Part shown: piece by piece, positions 56,364 through 64,000 of the stretch
How the letters are laid out: each line of letters begins with the position of its first letter
How positions within the stretch are numbered: position 1 is the stretch's first letter
Assembly (NCBI GenBank): GCA_040508545.1
Contig: JBEVMR010000046.1
Coordinates: forward strand, 23,092-87,091
Origin: VRUE01 sp040508545
Lineage (GTDB): Bacteria > Actinomycetota > Thermoleophilia > Solirubrobacterales > 70-9
Length of the DNA stretch: 64,000 nt
Reading direction: 5' to 3'
Translations under genes and position numbers: made by a program
The notes under the pieces: generated by a model
Told to the model about the DNA's origin: nothing
Databases searched by the model: none
Seen by the model: only the letters and a program-made list of their open reading frames with translations

Positions 56364-57224
56364 GTGGAGCAACGAGACCTCACCTTCCGAGCCGGCGACG
56401 ACGAGTGTGCAGCTTGGCTCTACCCCCCGGTGAACGACGGGGGGGCGGCCCCGATCGTCGTCATGGCTCACGGGCTCTCCGGAACGCGCCGCGACCGCCT
56501 CGGGCCTTTCGCCGAGCGCTTCGCCGCCGCCGGCTTCGCTGCGCTGCTCTTCGACCACCGCGGCTTCGGCGACAGCGGTGGTGAGCCTGACCTCTTCCAG
56601 CCCCGGCGCCAGCTCGGCGACTGGCGCGCGGCGATCGCGCTTGCCCGCTCGCTTCCCGGCATCGATCCCGAGCGGGTCGCCACCTTCGGCTCCTCGATGG
56701 GCGGTGGCAATGCGCTCGCCGCCGCCGCGGACGACGGGCGGGTCGCAGCTGCCGTGAGCCAGGTGCCCTTCGTCGACATCCTGCGCCAAGCCCACCGCTC
56801 GCCGCCGAAGGCGATGGCTCGAGCGCTGCTTGCGGCGGCGCGCGGTGGTCACCTGCCCGCCGTCGGCCAACCGCACGAGGCAGCGCTGATCAACGCCCCC
56901 GGCGGCGAGGCCGGCTGGCGCCACGTCGTCGCGATCGGCGAGGACTCGCGCTGGCGCAACAGGGTCTCGGCGCGCTGGCTCCTCGGCCGCCCCTACCGGC
57001 CGATGCGCCACGCCGCCAAGCTGCACTGCCCGTGGCTCGTCTGCGTCGGCGAGGCGGATCGCGTGGCAAAGCCCGGGCCGGCGATCGCCGCAGCTCGCCG
57101 AGCGCCGTTCGGAGAGCTGCGCACCTACCCCGGAGTCGACCACTTCGACATCTACGACGGCCCCGAGCATGAGGCGGTCGTCGCCGATGAGGTCGAGTTC
57201 CTGCAACGGCACCTCCTGGAGTAG
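56364..57224 (+). CDS. Alpha/beta hydrolase of the dienelactone/X-Pro peptidase-like group
   Basis: About 286 residues from GTG 56364; a GTG at 56358 and a TTG at 56304 overlapping the previous stop are alternatives. IVVMAHGLSGTRRDRLG, FDHRGFGDSGG, nucleophile FGSSMGGGNA, acid in VCVGEADRVAKP and His in PGVDHFDIYDGP. Members include bacteriochlorophyll- or polyketide-type esterases and peptidases; substrate unknown. Confidence 0.85.
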   Translation: MEQRDLTFRAGDDECAAWLYPPVNDGGAAPIVVMAHGLSGTRRDRLGPFAERFAAAGFAALLFDHRGFGDSGGEPDLFQPRRQLGDWRAAIALARSLPGIDPERVATFGSSMGGGNALAAAADDGRVAAAVSQVPFVDILRQAHRSPPKAMARALLAAARGGHLPAVGQPHEAALINAPGGEAGWRHVVAIGEDSRWRNRVSARWLLGRPYRPMRHAAKLHCPWLVCVGEADRVAKPGPAIAAARRAPFGELRTYPGVDHFDIYDGPEHEAVVADEVEFLQRHLLE

Positions 57225-57235
57225 CCAGCTTTGAT

Positions 57236-57271
57236 GAAGCTTTGTAGCCCCTATAGGGGACACAAAGCTTC
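57236..57271. terminator. Palindrome filling a convergent gap
   Basis: Bases 57236-57245 and 57262-57271 pair perfectly (10 bp). Inside, cccctatagggg (57248-57259) is itself a palindrome. The element ends next to the convergent stop at 57272. No T-run. Confidence 0.65.
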
Positions 57272-58852
57272 CTACCAGGCGTCGACGAAGCGCCGGCCGC
57301 GCCCGGGGGCCGGCGCGCACGCGGTCGCCGCCAGGGTCGAGGCGATCAACCTGCGGGTGTCAGCCGGATCGATCACGTCGTCGAGCTCGAACAGGGTCGC
57401 GGCGTTGAGCGCCTTGGCGTTGCGCTCCGCCTGCGCGGTCAAGTCGCGCACGCGCTGCTCGCGCTCGCTCTCGTCCTCGATCGCCTCCAGCTCCTTGCGC
57501 AACGCCAGCCGCACCGCGCCCTCGAGGCCCATCGGGCCGAGGTGAGCCATCGGCCACGCCACCGTCAGCAGCGGCTCGTGCAGGCTGCCCCCGGCCATCG
57601 CCTGCGCGCCGAGGCCATAGCCGCGGCGCAGGATCACCGCGATCAAAGGTACGCGCAGCGCAGCGCCGCCGACCAATAGCCGCGAGGCGTGGCGGACGAG
57701 GCCGGTCGCCTCGGCCTTGGGGCCGACCATGAACCCGGGCGTGTCGACCAACGAGACGACAGGCAGCCCAAAGGAGTCGCATAGCTGCAAGAAGCGGGCC
57801 GCCTTGTCGGAGGCGTCGCTGGTGATCGCGCCGGCGGTATGGCGGCTGTCGTTGGCGATGAAGCCGAGCGGGCGCCCCCTGATTCGCCCCAGCGCGGTCA
57901 CCATCTCCGGCGCGAAGCGCTCGCGCAGGAAGGTGACCGAGCCGGTGTCGGCAAGCGTCTCGATCACCGGCGCGACGGCGTAGGCGCGGCGCTCGCGCTC
58001 GGGGACGATCTCGCGCAACACCGCCTGGTCGGCTTCGGGACCGGGCTCCGTCGCACCCTGGAAGTAGGCGAGCAGGCGCTTGGTCGCGGCAACGGCCTCG
58101 GCCTCGTCGGCGACCGCCAGATCGACCACCCCGTTGCGCTCCTGCGTCGCCAGCGGGCCGACGTCGTCGGGGTCGACTCTGCCCAGGCCGCCGCCCTCGA
58201 TCATCGCCGGGCCGCCCATGCCGAGCGAGACGTTCTCGGTGGCGACGATCAGGTCCGAGCAGCCGGCGAGCACCGCGTTGCCGGCGAAGCAGCGACCGGC
58301 GACGATCGCGATCCGCGGCGCCACCCCCGAGAGCCGCGCCCAGAGCGCGAAGGCGCGGGTGTCGAGGGCGGAGACCACCGGGTAGTCGGTGTCCCCCGGC
58401 CTGCCGCCGCCGCCCTCTGCGAAGAGCACCGCCGGCAGCCGCATCCGCTCGATCAGCTCGAAGAGGCGGTCCTTCTTGCGATGGCCGAGGGCGCCCTGGG
58501 TGCCGGCCAGCACCGTGTAGTCGTAGGAGAGCACCGCGCAGGCGCCGCGCTCGCCGAAGAGGTCGCCGTTGATCCGCGCGGTCCCGCCCACCAGGCCGTC
58601 GGCCGGGGTGCGCTCGATCAGCTCGTCGAGCTCGCGCCGCCCCCGCTGCGCGGCGATCGCGAAGCGGCCGTACTCGACGAACGAGCCAACATCGACGAGG
58701 TCGTCGATGTTCTCGCGCGCGGTGCGGCCGCCGGCATCATGGCGTCGTTCCACCGCCTCCTCCCTGGCCGCATCACGGGTCAGCGCCTCGCGCCGCCGCA
58801 GCTCCGCGAGATCCTCGCGCTCCCCTTCCCAGCTTCGCTCCTCCTCGGGCAC
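57272..58852 (-). CDS. Acyl-CoA carboxylase carboxyltransferase-like protein
   Basis: 526 residues, GTG start. Two crotonase-like halves: N-terminal ARENIDDLVDVGSFVEYG and GTQGALGHRKKDRLFELIE; C-terminal RGRPLGFIANDSRHTAGAI, LCDSFGLPVVSLVDTPGFM and GGSLHEPLLTVAWPMAHLGPMG. This is the beta subunit plan of propionyl/methylcrotonyl-CoA carboxylases, which move carboxyl from biotin to an acyl-CoA. No biotin carboxylase gene is adjacent. Substrate class not assignable from the sequence. Confidence 0.9.
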   Translation of the reverse strand: MPEEERSWEGEREDLAELRRREALTRDAAREEAVERRHDAGGRTARENIDDLVDVGSFVEYGRFAIAAQRGRRELDELIERTPADGLVGGTARINGDLFGERGACAVLSYDYTVLAGTQGALGHRKKDRLFELIERMRLPAVLFAEGGGGRPGDTDYPVVSALDTRAFALWARLSGVAPRIAIVAGRCFAGNAVLAGCSDLIVATENVSLGMGGPAMIEGGGLGRVDPDDVGPLATQERNGVVDLAVADEAEAVAATKRLLAYFQGATEPGPEADQAVLREIVPERERRAYAVAPVIETLADTGSVTFLRERFAPEMVTALGRIRGRPLGFIANDSRHTAGAITSDASDKAARFLQLCDSFGLPVVSLVDTPGFMVGPKAEATGLVRHASRLLVGGAALRVPLIAVILRRGYGLGAQAMAGGSLHEPLLTVAWPMAHLGPMGLEGAVRLALRKELEAIEDESEREQRVRDLTAQAERNAKALNAATLFELDDVIDPADTRRLIASTLAATACAPAPGRGRRFVDAW

Positions 58853-58881
58853 GCCCGGATCTTCTCAGGCCCTACGAAGGA

Positions 58882-58989
58882 CTAGCGATCGAGCAGGCGG
58901 TGCGCGAAGAGGACAGCGCAGACCAGCAGCGCGGGAGCCAAGACGGGAAGCGCCGCGACCGCGGCGTGGTGCGCCAGCGGCAGGATCAT
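58882..58989 (-). CDS. 35-residue membrane miniprotein coupled to the 58986 gene
   Basis: The ATG at 58989 overlaps the stop of the large membrane protein (ATGA). The product is MILPLAHHAAVAALPV plus a hydrophobic stretch and HRLLDR, i.e. one membrane helix with a basic end and two adjacent His residues near the N-terminus. Tight coupling and composition suggest a real subunit or assembly partner. Confidence 0.6.
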   Translation of the reverse strand: MILPLAHHAAVAALPVLAPALLVCAVLFAHRLLDR

Positions 58990-60827
58990 CGGCTGGTCCT
59001 CGCGCGCAGGCGGGCGAGCGCGTGACCTGAGCTCGCACGGGGCTGCTGCGAACCGACCCCGAACGAGAGCCGGTGCAGAGCCCAGGCCAGCAGCCCGAGC
59101 AAGCCGAGGGCGATCCCGATCACGGTCGAGTAGGCGGCAGCCACGACGAGGGGGTCTCCCCCGGTCTGCTCCCGCTGTAGCAGCTCGTGCTCGTCGCGGA
59201 AGCTGCGACTGACGCTCGGCAGGGCGGGGATTTCGCCGACCGGGATCGCCTCGTCTCGGGGCAGGTAGATCGGCAACGCGGTCAACGAGCTGCCCTTGTG
59301 GAGGCGGATCATCGTCTTCCAGTTACCCGATACCGGTATCGGGTCGGCGGTCCGGTAGCGACCCGGCCCGGTTCGCTCCAGTTGGGAGATGACGAGGCCG
59401 CCTCCCTGCCAGGCCGTGACGTCGAACCACTCGGCGTCATCCGCCGCAGAGGCCGGATGAACGTCGACCGTCGCCCGCGCCTCGGAGCCAGCCGTGCCGG
59501 CGACCTCCTGCAGGGCGACCCGGGCGCTCACGCCCTCGTCCACCGGCGTGTAGAGGGCGAAGCCGACCATGGCAGCGAGCGAGGCGGCGGCGCAGACCGC
59601 GGCCGCGCGCAGCCGCGGCTGGCGCACGCCGGCCTCGACCGAGAGGCGAGCGCCGATCCAGGCGCCGATCGTCGCCCCCGCCATCGCCGCGAGGAAGCCG
59701 ACGATCGCACCCTCGGGGAAGAACGCGGACGGCCAGGGCAAGGGCATCCAGACGTGCGACCAGGCCCACTCGGCGGCGAGGCCGACGGTCCCGATGCCGA
59801 CACCGGACCAGAGGCCTAAGCGCAGTGGCTGCTTGGTCGAGACCCGCAGCGCGACCGCCTCGACCGCCAGCGCCTCGACCGCGTAGAGGGGAAAGTGCGG
59901 CGTCGTCTGGCCCAGTACCGGGCCGATCAGCAGCGCGAGAACCCCGCGCAGCAAGATGAAGAAGGCAACGGCGCCGAGTGCCGCCCCGCGCCCGCCATAG
60001 ATACGGGCGAAGACGAGGCCAGCGCCGGCGGCGAGCATCAGCAGCATCGGCTGGAAGACGAGCTGGAACTGCGGCACACCGAAGTCGAACTCCGCCTGGA
60101 AGGTCGAGAGGCCGAGCATGAAGCCACCGGTGAGGGCGACCGCCCGCGCCGTCCGGGTGGACGGGCGCTCCACCCGCGGCTGCTCCATCGACGCGTTCGC
60201 GCGCAGCCCCTCGATCGTCAGCACGGCGATCCCGACCAGCGTCATCGCCGCCCCGCCGATCAGCATCAGGTGAGTCGGTCCCCAGAGCGTCACGTCCTGG
60301 CCGAAGAGCCGGTGCCAGACGTCGTCGAGGGGGAAGCCGATCAGGGAGAACATCCCGCAGGCGCAGATCAAGACACCGCCGAGCGGCGCCCACCAGTCGC
60401 GGCCGACGCGGATCGCCACCGCGCTGGGCCGCTCGCGCGGCAGCACGATCGCGATGAACCCCGCCGTGAAGATGCCGAAGAGCCCGACGAGGATGAAGTA
60501 GTGCGCTGGGTTGGCGAGCGGGCCGGCGTCGCGCCCGTTGTCGATGTGCAGGGAGATGTCCCAGTACATGCCGAAGAGGGCGACCAGCAGCGAGACCGTC
60601 GCGATCGCGGCCGGCAGCGCCGCCCAGCCGGGCAGGCCGGAGCGTCGCTCGGCGAAGGCGCCGAGGCGCTCGAGTACCGCCACGCGTCCGTAGCGGTGAC
60701 CGAAGCCGAAGAAGAGGAGCGCCGCGGTGACGAGCATCGCTGCGACGGTCGCGATCACGATCTGGCCCAGCTCCGCCCCACCCGCAGGAGGAGCAGACGC
60801 TGCGGCGATTGTCATTACCTCACTCAT
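58986..60827 (-). CDS. Large polytopic membrane protein with a C-terminal beta domain
   Basis: 613 residues. About eleven membrane segments in residues 20-435. Several His/Trp-rich spots (MYWDISLHIDNGR, PAHYFIL, DDVWHRLFG, WGPTHLMLIGG, WAWSHVWMPLPW) could bind metal or heme. Residues 440-560 look like a YtkA/FixH-type beta domain (ISQLERTGPGRYRTADPIPV, GNWKTMIRLHKG), then a last membrane helix (about 570-590). The plan suggests copper or oxidase-related function, but the family is not recognised. Divergent from a MerR regulator across a shared operator. Confidence 0.75.
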   Translation of the reverse strand: MSEVMTIAAASAPPAGGAELGQIVIATVAAMLVTAALLFFGFGHRYGRVAVLERLGAFAERRSGLPGWAALPAAIATVSLLVALFGMYWDISLHIDNGRDAGPLANPAHYFILVGLFGIFTAGFIAIVLPRERPSAVAIRVGRDWWAPLGGVLICACGMFSLIGFPLDDVWHRLFGQDVTLWGPTHLMLIGGAAMTLVGIAVLTIEGLRANASMEQPRVERPSTRTARAVALTGGFMLGLSTFQAEFDFGVPQFQLVFQPMLLMLAAGAGLVFARIYGGRGAALGAVAFFILLRGVLALLIGPVLGQTTPHFPLYAVEALAVEAVALRVSTKQPLRLGLWSGVGIGTVGLAAEWAWSHVWMPLPWPSAFFPEGAIVGFLAAMAGATIGAWIGARLSVEAGVRQPRLRAAAVCAAASLAAMVGFALYTPVDEGVSARVALQEVAGTAGSEARATVDVHPASAADDAEWFDVTAWQGGGLVISQLERTGPGRYRTADPIPVSGNWKTMIRLHKGSSLTALPIYLPRDEAIPVGEIPALPSVSRSFRDEHELLQREQTGGDPLVVAAAYSTVIGIALGLLGLLAWALHRLSFGVGSQQPRASSGHALARLRARTSR

Positions 60828-60831
60828 GGTT

Positions 60832-60845
60832 ACCTCAAATGAGGT
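60832..60845. promoter_or_regulatory. Palindromic operator between divergent genes
   Basis: ACCTCAAATGAGGT is a 6-2-6 palindrome 5 bases before the membrane-protein ATG. Further half-sites of the same sequence flank it: ACCTCA at 60817-60822 and GAGGTA at 60855-60860, the latter running into the TAGAAT box. Likely binding site of the MerR-type regulator. Confidence 0.6.
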
Positions 60846-60858
60846 TACATAGTTGAGG

Positions 60859-60864
60859 TAGAAT
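60859..60864 (+). promoter_or_regulatory. -10 box TAGAAT, leaderless start
   Basis: TAGAAT ends 6 bases before the ATG at 60871. Confidence 0.55.
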
Positions 60865-60870
60865 GGTCAA

Positions 60871-61632
60871 ATGGAGGGTGGTCACACAAGCCAGGCAGCA
60901 ACCGCCGAGGCGACGATGACGGTCGAGCAGCTCGCCTACGAAACCGGGATGTCGGTCCGCAACATCCGCAACCACCAGTCCCGCGGCCTCCTCCCCCCAC
61001 CCGAGGTCCGGGCCCGAACCGGCTATTACGGCCCCGAGCACGTCGCCCGCCTGCGCCTGATCCAGGAGATGCAGGCCGAGGGCTTCAAGCTCAGCGCTAT
61101 CTCCCGCCTGATCGGCGAGCACGGCGCCGACGCCGATCGCTTCGTCGGCCTGCGCCAGGCCGTGACCGCCCCCTTCGCCGACGAGGCCCCAGAGGTGCTC
61201 ACCCGCGAGGAGCTGACCGAGCGCTTCGAGGTCGACGACGACCGGCTCCTCGCCAAGGCGCAGAAGCTGGGGCTGCTGATCGACCTCGGCGACGAGCGCT
61301 ACGAAGCGCCGAGCCCGGCGCTGCTGCAGGCGGCGGAGGACGTGCTGAAGATGGGCATCGCCCTGCCCGCCGCCCTCGCTGCGATCGAGAAGCTGAACCG
61401 CAACTCGCACTCGGCCGCGCGCACCTTCGTCAACCTCTTCCTCGAGGAACTCTGGAAGCCCTTCGACGAAGCGGGGCGGCCCGACGAGCAGTGGCCCGAG
61501 ATCATCCAGTCGATCGAACGGCTCCGCCCGCTCGCGGTCGATGCCCTCGTCGCCACCTTCCGCCTGACCCTGACCGAGGAAGTGGAGAAGGCGTTCGGCG
61601 AAGTGCTCGAACGCCGCAAGTCGAAGAAGTAG
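60871..61632 (+). CDS. MerR-family transcriptional regulator
   Basis: 253 residues. Residues 17-85 are a MerR winged helix (MTVEQLAYETGMSVRNIRNH, RGLLPPPEVRARTGYYGPEH, LRLIQEMQAEGFKLSAI). The long C-terminal part (100-250) is a second helical domain of unknown ligand. No Cys metal site, so it is not a metal-sensing MerR of the classical type. Probably autoregulates and controls the divergent membrane-protein gene through the repeats at 60817-60860. Confidence 0.9.
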   Translation: MEGGHTSQAATAEATMTVEQLAYETGMSVRNIRNHQSRGLLPPPEVRARTGYYGPEHVARLRLIQEMQAEGFKLSAISRLIGEHGADADRFVGLRQAVTAPFADEAPEVLTREELTERFEVDDDRLLAKAQKLGLLIDLGDERYEAPSPALLQAAEDVLKMGIALPAALAAIEKLNRNSHSAARTFVNLFLEELWKPFDEAGRPDEQWPEIIQSIERLRPLAVDALVATFRLTLTEEVEKAFGEVLERRKSKK

Positions 61633-61670
61633 GTGGGGTTCGATCTTCCTCGCGCGGGTAGGGATGGACG

Positions 61671-62111
61671 ATGCCCGAGCAAGAGGAGAGACTGGACGAG
61701 GAGCTGGCGGTCGAGCGGCTCAACGCCGCCCTGCGGAATCAGTACCGCTCCGCCCTGCAGTACTCGATTGCCGCCGCCAGCCTGCTCGGCCTCGAGGCCC
61801 AGGCCCTTGGCCCCAAGCTCACCGGCTTCGGCGACGAGGAGCTCAGCGGCGCGCGCCAGTTGATCGAAAAGATCGTCTCCTTCGGGGGCGAGCCGACGAC
61901 GCAGGTCGCCAAGCTCGAGTTCCACGACGGGGCAGATGGCGCCCTCGCCTGGCTGATCGAGTGCGAGCAGGAAGCCGTCGACGCCCTGCAGGGAGCGATC
62001 GAGCCAACCGGCCGCGAGGGGCGCTCGGAGGCGCTCGAGCACATGCTCGAGCACTTGATCATGCGCAAGCAGCACCAGGTCGACTTCTTGAAGCGCGCCG
62101 CAGCGGGCTAA
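61671..62111 (+). CDS. Ferritin-like protein (bacterioferritin-type)
   Basis: 146 residues. Four-helix bundle: RLNAALRNQYRSALQYSIAA, GARQLIEKIVSFGGEPT, WLIECEQEAVDALQGAIEP and LEHMLEHLIMRKQHQVDFL, with E/H-x-x-H ligands (EHMLEHLIMRKQH). The first-helix Glu ligand is not in the usual Y-x-x-E form, so di-iron binding is uncertain. 38 bases after the MerR gene; possibly co-transcribed. Confidence 0.8.
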   Translation: MPEQEERLDEELAVERLNAALRNQYRSALQYSIAAASLLGLEAQALGPKLTGFGDEELSGARQLIEKIVSFGGEPTTQVAKLEFHDGADGALAWLIECEQEAVDALQGAIEPTGREGRSEALEHMLEHLIMRKQHQVDFLKRAAAG

Positions 62112-62127
62112 AGCCCGGTGCCAAGAG

Positions 62128-63543
62128 CTAGCCGATCGAGAGACAGACCACGGTCGCGTCATCGGTGAGCTCGTCCCCGCATGCGTCGCGCACGGCCCGG
62201 TGAACCTCGCGGACCGTGTCGGCTGCCGATTCGCGCGGGGAGCGTAGGGCCGCCTCCGCCAGGCCACCGTCACCCAAGCCCGCCTGGCCCTTGCCAGGGC
62301 CGATCACGCCGTCGGAGGCCATCAAGAGGCGATCGCCGCCCCGCAGCCGGGTTGAAAGCTCGCCTGGCTTTGGCGTCGAGCGGGCGCCGAGGCCGCGGAC
62401 CTGCGGGAAGGGCAACCGCTCCACCACTCCCCCGTCCCGCAATATCAGCGGCGCGACGTGGCCGCAATTGGCGAGTTCCAGCTCATGGGTGGTGGGATCC
62501 CAGCGAGCGACGATCGCCGCCATCTCGGCCCGCCGTCCCGGCATTTCGCGCAGGGTCTGGTGCATGACCATCAACGCCTCTCCGATCGTGGCGCCGCTGC
62601 GCCTGCTCGCCCGCAAGGCGCCGAGCGCAACGGCGCTGCTCGCGGCGGATCGGGTGCTCTCACCGAGGCCGTCGGCGAGCGTGATCCAGACCCCGTCGGC
62701 GTTCTCCGCGACGTCGAACCAATCGCCGGCGACCTCGTAGGTCGGCAGCACGTTGCCGGCGACTTCGGCCCCGGTAAGACGGGCGATTCGCGGCGGCAGC
62801 AGGCTCTGCTGGATCTCCGCGGCGGCTTTCGGCTGCTTTCGCCGCTGGGCCCGGGCGAAGACGTCGGTGTAGCGATCCGCGAGGGTCACCGCTGCTGCTG
62901 CCTGGCGCGCCAACTCGGTCAGGGGCTCGCGGGGATGCCCAAATGCGATCAGGGCGCCGATCGCACGGCCGCGAAGCCAGAGCGCAAACAGCTCCACCCC
63001 GCTGAACCGGGCGAGGTCATGGCGGAGCTTGGCGATGCCATCGGCATCGATCTCCGGTCCGATCGCGAACGGAGCCTCGAGGACCTCGCCGAGCCGTTTC
63101 GGGCCAGCCATGTGCAGCAGGTGACTGCCGTCGATGTCGAGGACGTAAAGGGCGACGGGAACCTCGGCGATGCGCTGAGCCTCGGCGACGAGCTGCTCGG
63201 GCAAGAGGGCGGGGGGCACCACGTCGAAGACCTGGATCGCATCGAGGGGAAGGCCGCGCTGACGACCGAGGCGGCCGGCCGGCACGAGACCCCTGCCATC
63301 CTCCTCTTGCTGCAACTCGCCGTCCTGAGGGCGGTCGTTGAGCTTTGCGATCAGCTGATCCCGATCGGCGAAGCGCCGGTAGAGGGTGGAGCGCGAGACG
63401 CCGGCCGCAGCGGCGATCTCGGAGAGGCTCGCCGAGGGCGACTGCTCGATTAGGCGTCTCGCCGCATCGAGAATGCGCTCGTCGTTGCGCAGCGCATCGG
63501 CGCGGCGCAGATCCGTCTGCTTGCTTTTACCGGTAAGTGACAC
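62128..63543 (-). CDS. TetR-type HTH fused to GAF-like and SpoIIE/PP2C phosphatase domains
   Basis: 471 residues, GTG start. Residues 20-70: TetR-like HTH (LSEIAAAAGVSRSTLYRRFA). Residues 105-235: GAF-like sensor (VALYVLDIDGSHLLHMAG, FALWLRGRAIGALIAFG). Residues 250-470: SpoIIE/RsbU-type PP2C with AGDWFDV, LADGLGES, LLMASDGV and TDDATVVCL metal motifs. Such phosphatases act on anti-sigma-factor antagonists; the DNA-binding domain in the same chain is unusual. An inverted repeat at 63535-63570 covers the start codon. Confidence 0.88.
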   Translation of the reverse strand: MSLTGKSKQTDLRRADALRNDERILDAARRLIEQSPSASLSEIAAAAGVSRSTLYRRFADRDQLIAKLNDRPQDGELQQEEDGRGLVPAGRLGRQRGLPLDAIQVFDVVPPALLPEQLVAEAQRIAEVPVALYVLDIDGSHLLHMAGPKRLGEVLEAPFAIGPEIDADGIAKLRHDLARFSGVELFALWLRGRAIGALIAFGHPREPLTELARQAAAAVTLADRYTDVFARAQRRKQPKAAAEIQQSLLPPRIARLTGAEVAGNVLPTYEVAGDWFDVAENADGVWITLADGLGESTRSAASSAVALGALRASRRSGATIGEALMVMHQTLREMPGRRAEMAAIVARWDPTTHELELANCGHVAPLILRDGGVVERLPFPQVRGLGARSTPKPGELSTRLRGGDRLLMASDGVIGPGKGQAGLGDGGLAEAALRSPRESAADTVREVHRAVRDACGDELTDDATVVCLSIG

Positions 63544-63570
63544 AGACTGTCCCCATTCAGTGTGTCACTT
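63535..63570. promoter_or_regulatory. Inverted repeat over the start of the TetR-PP2C gene
   Basis: AAGTGACACA (63535-63544) and TGTGTCACTT (63561-63570) are perfect inverted 10-base arms 16 bases apart. The left arm contains the GTG start. Probably the operator of the encoded TetR-like domain. Confidence 0.6.
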
Positions 63571-63723
63571 GACCCAACCTTGGGACCCGTGGGGATTGAC
63601 CGACGGCAGTGCGGGGCAGATGAGGTGTGCGACCAGTCGGACTCAATCGCAATCCAGGAGCACATCGATGGCCCAATCCAACGCTAGCCCGGTCCGCCAA
63701 CGAAAGGCAAAGGAGGGAAGGGA

Positions 63724-63969
63724 ATGAACGCACGCGAGCAGGCGAGGTCCTCGACGGCGGAGGGCACCCAAGGCACCAGCGACCCCGAGGAGATCCGCGA
63801 CGACATCAAGCGCACCCGGGACGACCTGGGCGAGACCGTGACGGCATTGGTGGAAAAGACCGACGTCAAGCAGCAGGCCCAGCGGATCGCACAGGAGAAC
63901 CCGATGCCGCTGGCGCTCGCCGGCACCTTTGGCGCCGGCTTCCTACTGGGAAGGCTGCTTTCGCGATGA
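63724..63969 (+). CDS. DUF3618 family protein
   Basis: 81 residues. The DUF3618 signature DIKRTRDDLGETVTALVEKTDV is followed by an amphipathic linker and one C-terminal membrane segment (MPLALAGTFGAGFLLGRLLS). A strong SD (AAAGGAGGG) precedes the ATG. Proteins of this family sit beside small holin-like membrane proteins in actinobacteria; function unknown. Its stop overlaps the next start by ATGA. Confidence 0.88.
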   Translation: MNAREQARSSTAEGTQGTSDPEEIRDDIKRTRDDLGETVTALVEKTDVKQQAQRIAQENPMPLALAGTFGAGFLLGRLLSR

Positions 63970-64000
63970 GCGGTCCGAGGTCTGCAGACACTGCCAGGGA
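63966..64000 (+). CDS. Start of a gene cut by the window edge
   Basis: An ATG at 63966 overlapping the DUF3618 stop opens a frame MSGPRSADTAR to the window end. By context it could be a holin-superfamily-III-like membrane protein; only 11 codons are visible. Confidence 0.45.
   Translation, partial: MSGPRSADTAR

Overview
The window is high-GC actinobacterial DNA, most likely from the Thermoleophilia/Solirubrobacterales side of the Actinomycetota. The evidence is very high GC, an mraZ-rsmH-ftsL-ftsI order, secreted proteins typical of that group, an F420-type reductase, and a promoter pattern in which a TANNNT box lies only 6-8 bases before the start codon (leaderless mRNAs). The taxonomic call is inference; no rRNA is present.

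Layout. 1-2541 (minus): start of the division/cell-wall cluster mraZ-rsmH-ftsL-ftsI, with an MraZ operator and a long leader hairpin. 2728-3579: unknown membrane protein. 3625-8301 (minus): response regulator, histidine kinase, CpaB-like, TadA, TadB and TadC genes, tightly coupled (a regulated Tad pilus/secretion operon). 8392-11344: DUF192 protein, PfkB kinase, PHP phosphatase, an unknown gene and a decayed gene. 11363-20817 (minus): a cobalamin-riboswitch locus reading DUF4430 protein, DUF4430 lipoprotein, EcfT, fused double EcfA, then a fused ECF-S/alpha-alpha toroid protein. Human intrinsic factor and transcobalamin combine the same two folds, so this looks like a split bacterial relative attached to an ECF vitamin transporter. 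It is followed by a nitroreductase, GlpD and a dead Rho-like protein. 20991-24923: HTH regulators, secreted proteins, a protease, a TPR protein and an epimerase.

25054-33492 (plus) is the other outstanding region: an odd tRNA with anticodon UGU lies 23 bases before an ArgRS-like gene, followed by overlapping genes for a fused aminodeoxychorismate synthase, GNAT, HDAC-like amidohydrolase, chorismate mutase, cytochrome P450 and FAD N-monooxygenase. The synthase plus mutase pair is the signature of 4-aminophenylalanine formation, so the cluster may make an aryl-amine amino acid and load it on its own tRNA, or use the synthetase fold for another amide or N-N bond.

33525-36909: PQQ-propeller lipoprotein, collagen-like protein, SnoaL-like and SRPBCC proteins. 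37110-38922: a decayed islet at a tRNA-Glu gene, flanked by a partial copy of that tRNA and carrying a frameshifted RelE-type toxin. 39088-48718: tRNA-Leu, several alpha/beta hydrolases (one a haloalkane dehalogenase), phosphoesterase, RDD protein, NUDIX, amino-acid binding lipoprotein, lactonase-like MBL, M14 peptidase and a DDN-family protein. 48744-54739: secreted Ser/Pro-rich protein, an 883-residue Ig-repeat protein, an unknown protein and a hydrolase-adenylate cyclase fusion. 54787-58852: tRNA-Pro, tRNA-Gly, a second PQQ propeller, a hydrolase and a carboxyltransferase. 58882-64000: large membrane protein with a coupled 35-residue partner, divergent MerR regulator, ferritin-like protein, a TetR-GAF-PP2C fusion, a DUF3618 protein and the start of another gene.

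No CRISPR array, IS transposase, integrase, rRNA operon or replication origin was seen.
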